A model generated the notes under the pieces. That model was not told the DNA's origin. It saw only the letters and a list, made by a program, of their open reading frames with translations, and searched no databases. 46,662 nt of DNA from positions 321,846 to 368,507 of the forward strand of contig NW_019091378.1 of the NCBI RefSeq assembly GCF_001949145.1. The letters run 5' to 3'. The translations under genes were made by a program, and so were the position numbers. Shown here piece after piece: positions 45,973 to 46,662 of this stretch; the first letter of the stretch is position 1; every line of letters begins with the position of its first letter. The DNA comes from Acanthaster planci (taxonomy: Eukaryota; Echinodermata; Asteroidea; Valvatida; Acanthasteridae).

Positions 45973-46662
45973 TTTCTGGGGCACAGAGGTTAGACAATGT
46001 AGAACTACTCAAGATCTGTCAGATCCCAAAGTAAGAACATGATAGCTACATGTATATTAGTTCATGAGATTCAGCTAAACAAAGTAGATCACTTCTGAAC
46101 TTTAATGTGATTATCTGATGACATCATCACGGCATGAAACCGGTACCTACATCTTGTATGTTTCATGTTCCTGCCATTTTTCAAATTGATATGTTGTACT
46201 GTCTTGAAAAAAAGACGTGGGAATCATCGAGATAAAAGCAAAAACAATGCCAATGCTTTTATAGTCACTCTGAACGTTCATCCGAATGTGATGTGTGATG
46301 TGATGTTCATCCGATTGTGATTGTGATAAATTCTGTGCAAAATCACCAACTTTACTTCCCTTCTTTGAAACAATCCTCCACAATCGCAAATTCAAAGGAG
46401 AAGGGTATTGACAGATGGCAGCATTCTTGACAAACCTGAGACTTATCACCTGACAATATGATTCGGTAGTAAGAATTCATTTCATCTTTGTACTTTATAT
46501 AATAGGGCCTACACAGAAAAATTATAATGTTACTAAAGTATTTGCCCATACTCCTAACACAGTAAGAGAAATGACCACAGGTTTCTGCTTACATGCTCCA
46601 AAATATCAGCTTCCATTCGACCAGCAAAATGAATTGTACATAGGCCCTATTTCAAGTATTTG
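45973..46662. other. Right-end DNA, no gene confirmed
   Basis: It holds a local direct repeat GTTCATCCGA-TGTGAT at 46277-46325. At the edge, a - strand ATG (46616) reads eight codons, MEADILEH, to a GTAAGC donor at 46593/46592; by itself this is too little to call. Confidence 0.35.

Noticed and set aside
46593-46616. Eight-codon - strand frame MEADILEH ending at a GTAAGC donor near the right edge
   Set aside because: Possible first coding exon of a neighbouring gene, but too short to separate from chance and no partner exon was found.

Overview
The window is animal nuclear DNA with one confidently identifiable gene, a Kruppel-like transcription factor of the KLF5 type on the + strand (coding exons 1847-1987, 2718-3492, 7235-7506; 395 codons). 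Spliced genes with GT-AG introns, long AT-rich non-coding tracts, many short inverted-repeat transposon relics and a LINE-like 3' tail all indicate a metazoan. The KLF5 protein resembles the vertebrate one along its whole length, yet the compact layout and the repeat vocabulary (abundant TACATGTA, ACCGGTA and taggccta words) look like a marine invertebrate. An echinoderm or another invertebrate deuterostome is my best guess, but the species is not determined by anything I can see.

Layout: 1-1650 is upstream and promoter DNA, with a palindromic CRE, an inverted CCAAT box, a CACGTG E-box and a TATA box; an eroded G/C-rich repeat lies at 370-523. 1847-7506 is the KLF5-like gene, with a 730-nt intron 1 and a 3.7-kb intron 2. 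7507 to about 9980 is a probable long 3'UTR with several AATAAA signals and two perfect Pumilio elements. 10017-10480 is a CpG-rich inverted-repeat element lying directly behind the last poly(A) signal. From 10.5 kb to the right end I find no recognisable protein gene. This 36-kb stretch holds non-coding DNA with isolated strong transcription-factor motifs (octamer/GATA, PBX-MEIS, AP-1 pair, RUNX pair, CTCF-like), a near-perfect 62-bp hairpin, about eight MITE, hAT-like or foldback elements, one LINE 3' end and small satellites.

Two things in the desert may be genes. One is a set of candidate exons on the - strand (42516-42298, 40066-40013, 39918-39853) with good splice sites and, for the first two, compatible reading frame. 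The other is a CpG-rich, internally paired segment at 37686-37912 ending in a good splice donor. Neither matches a family I know. The most economical reading of the whole window is a developmental regulator (KLF5) with a large downstream regulatory or gene-poor territory colonised by small transposons.
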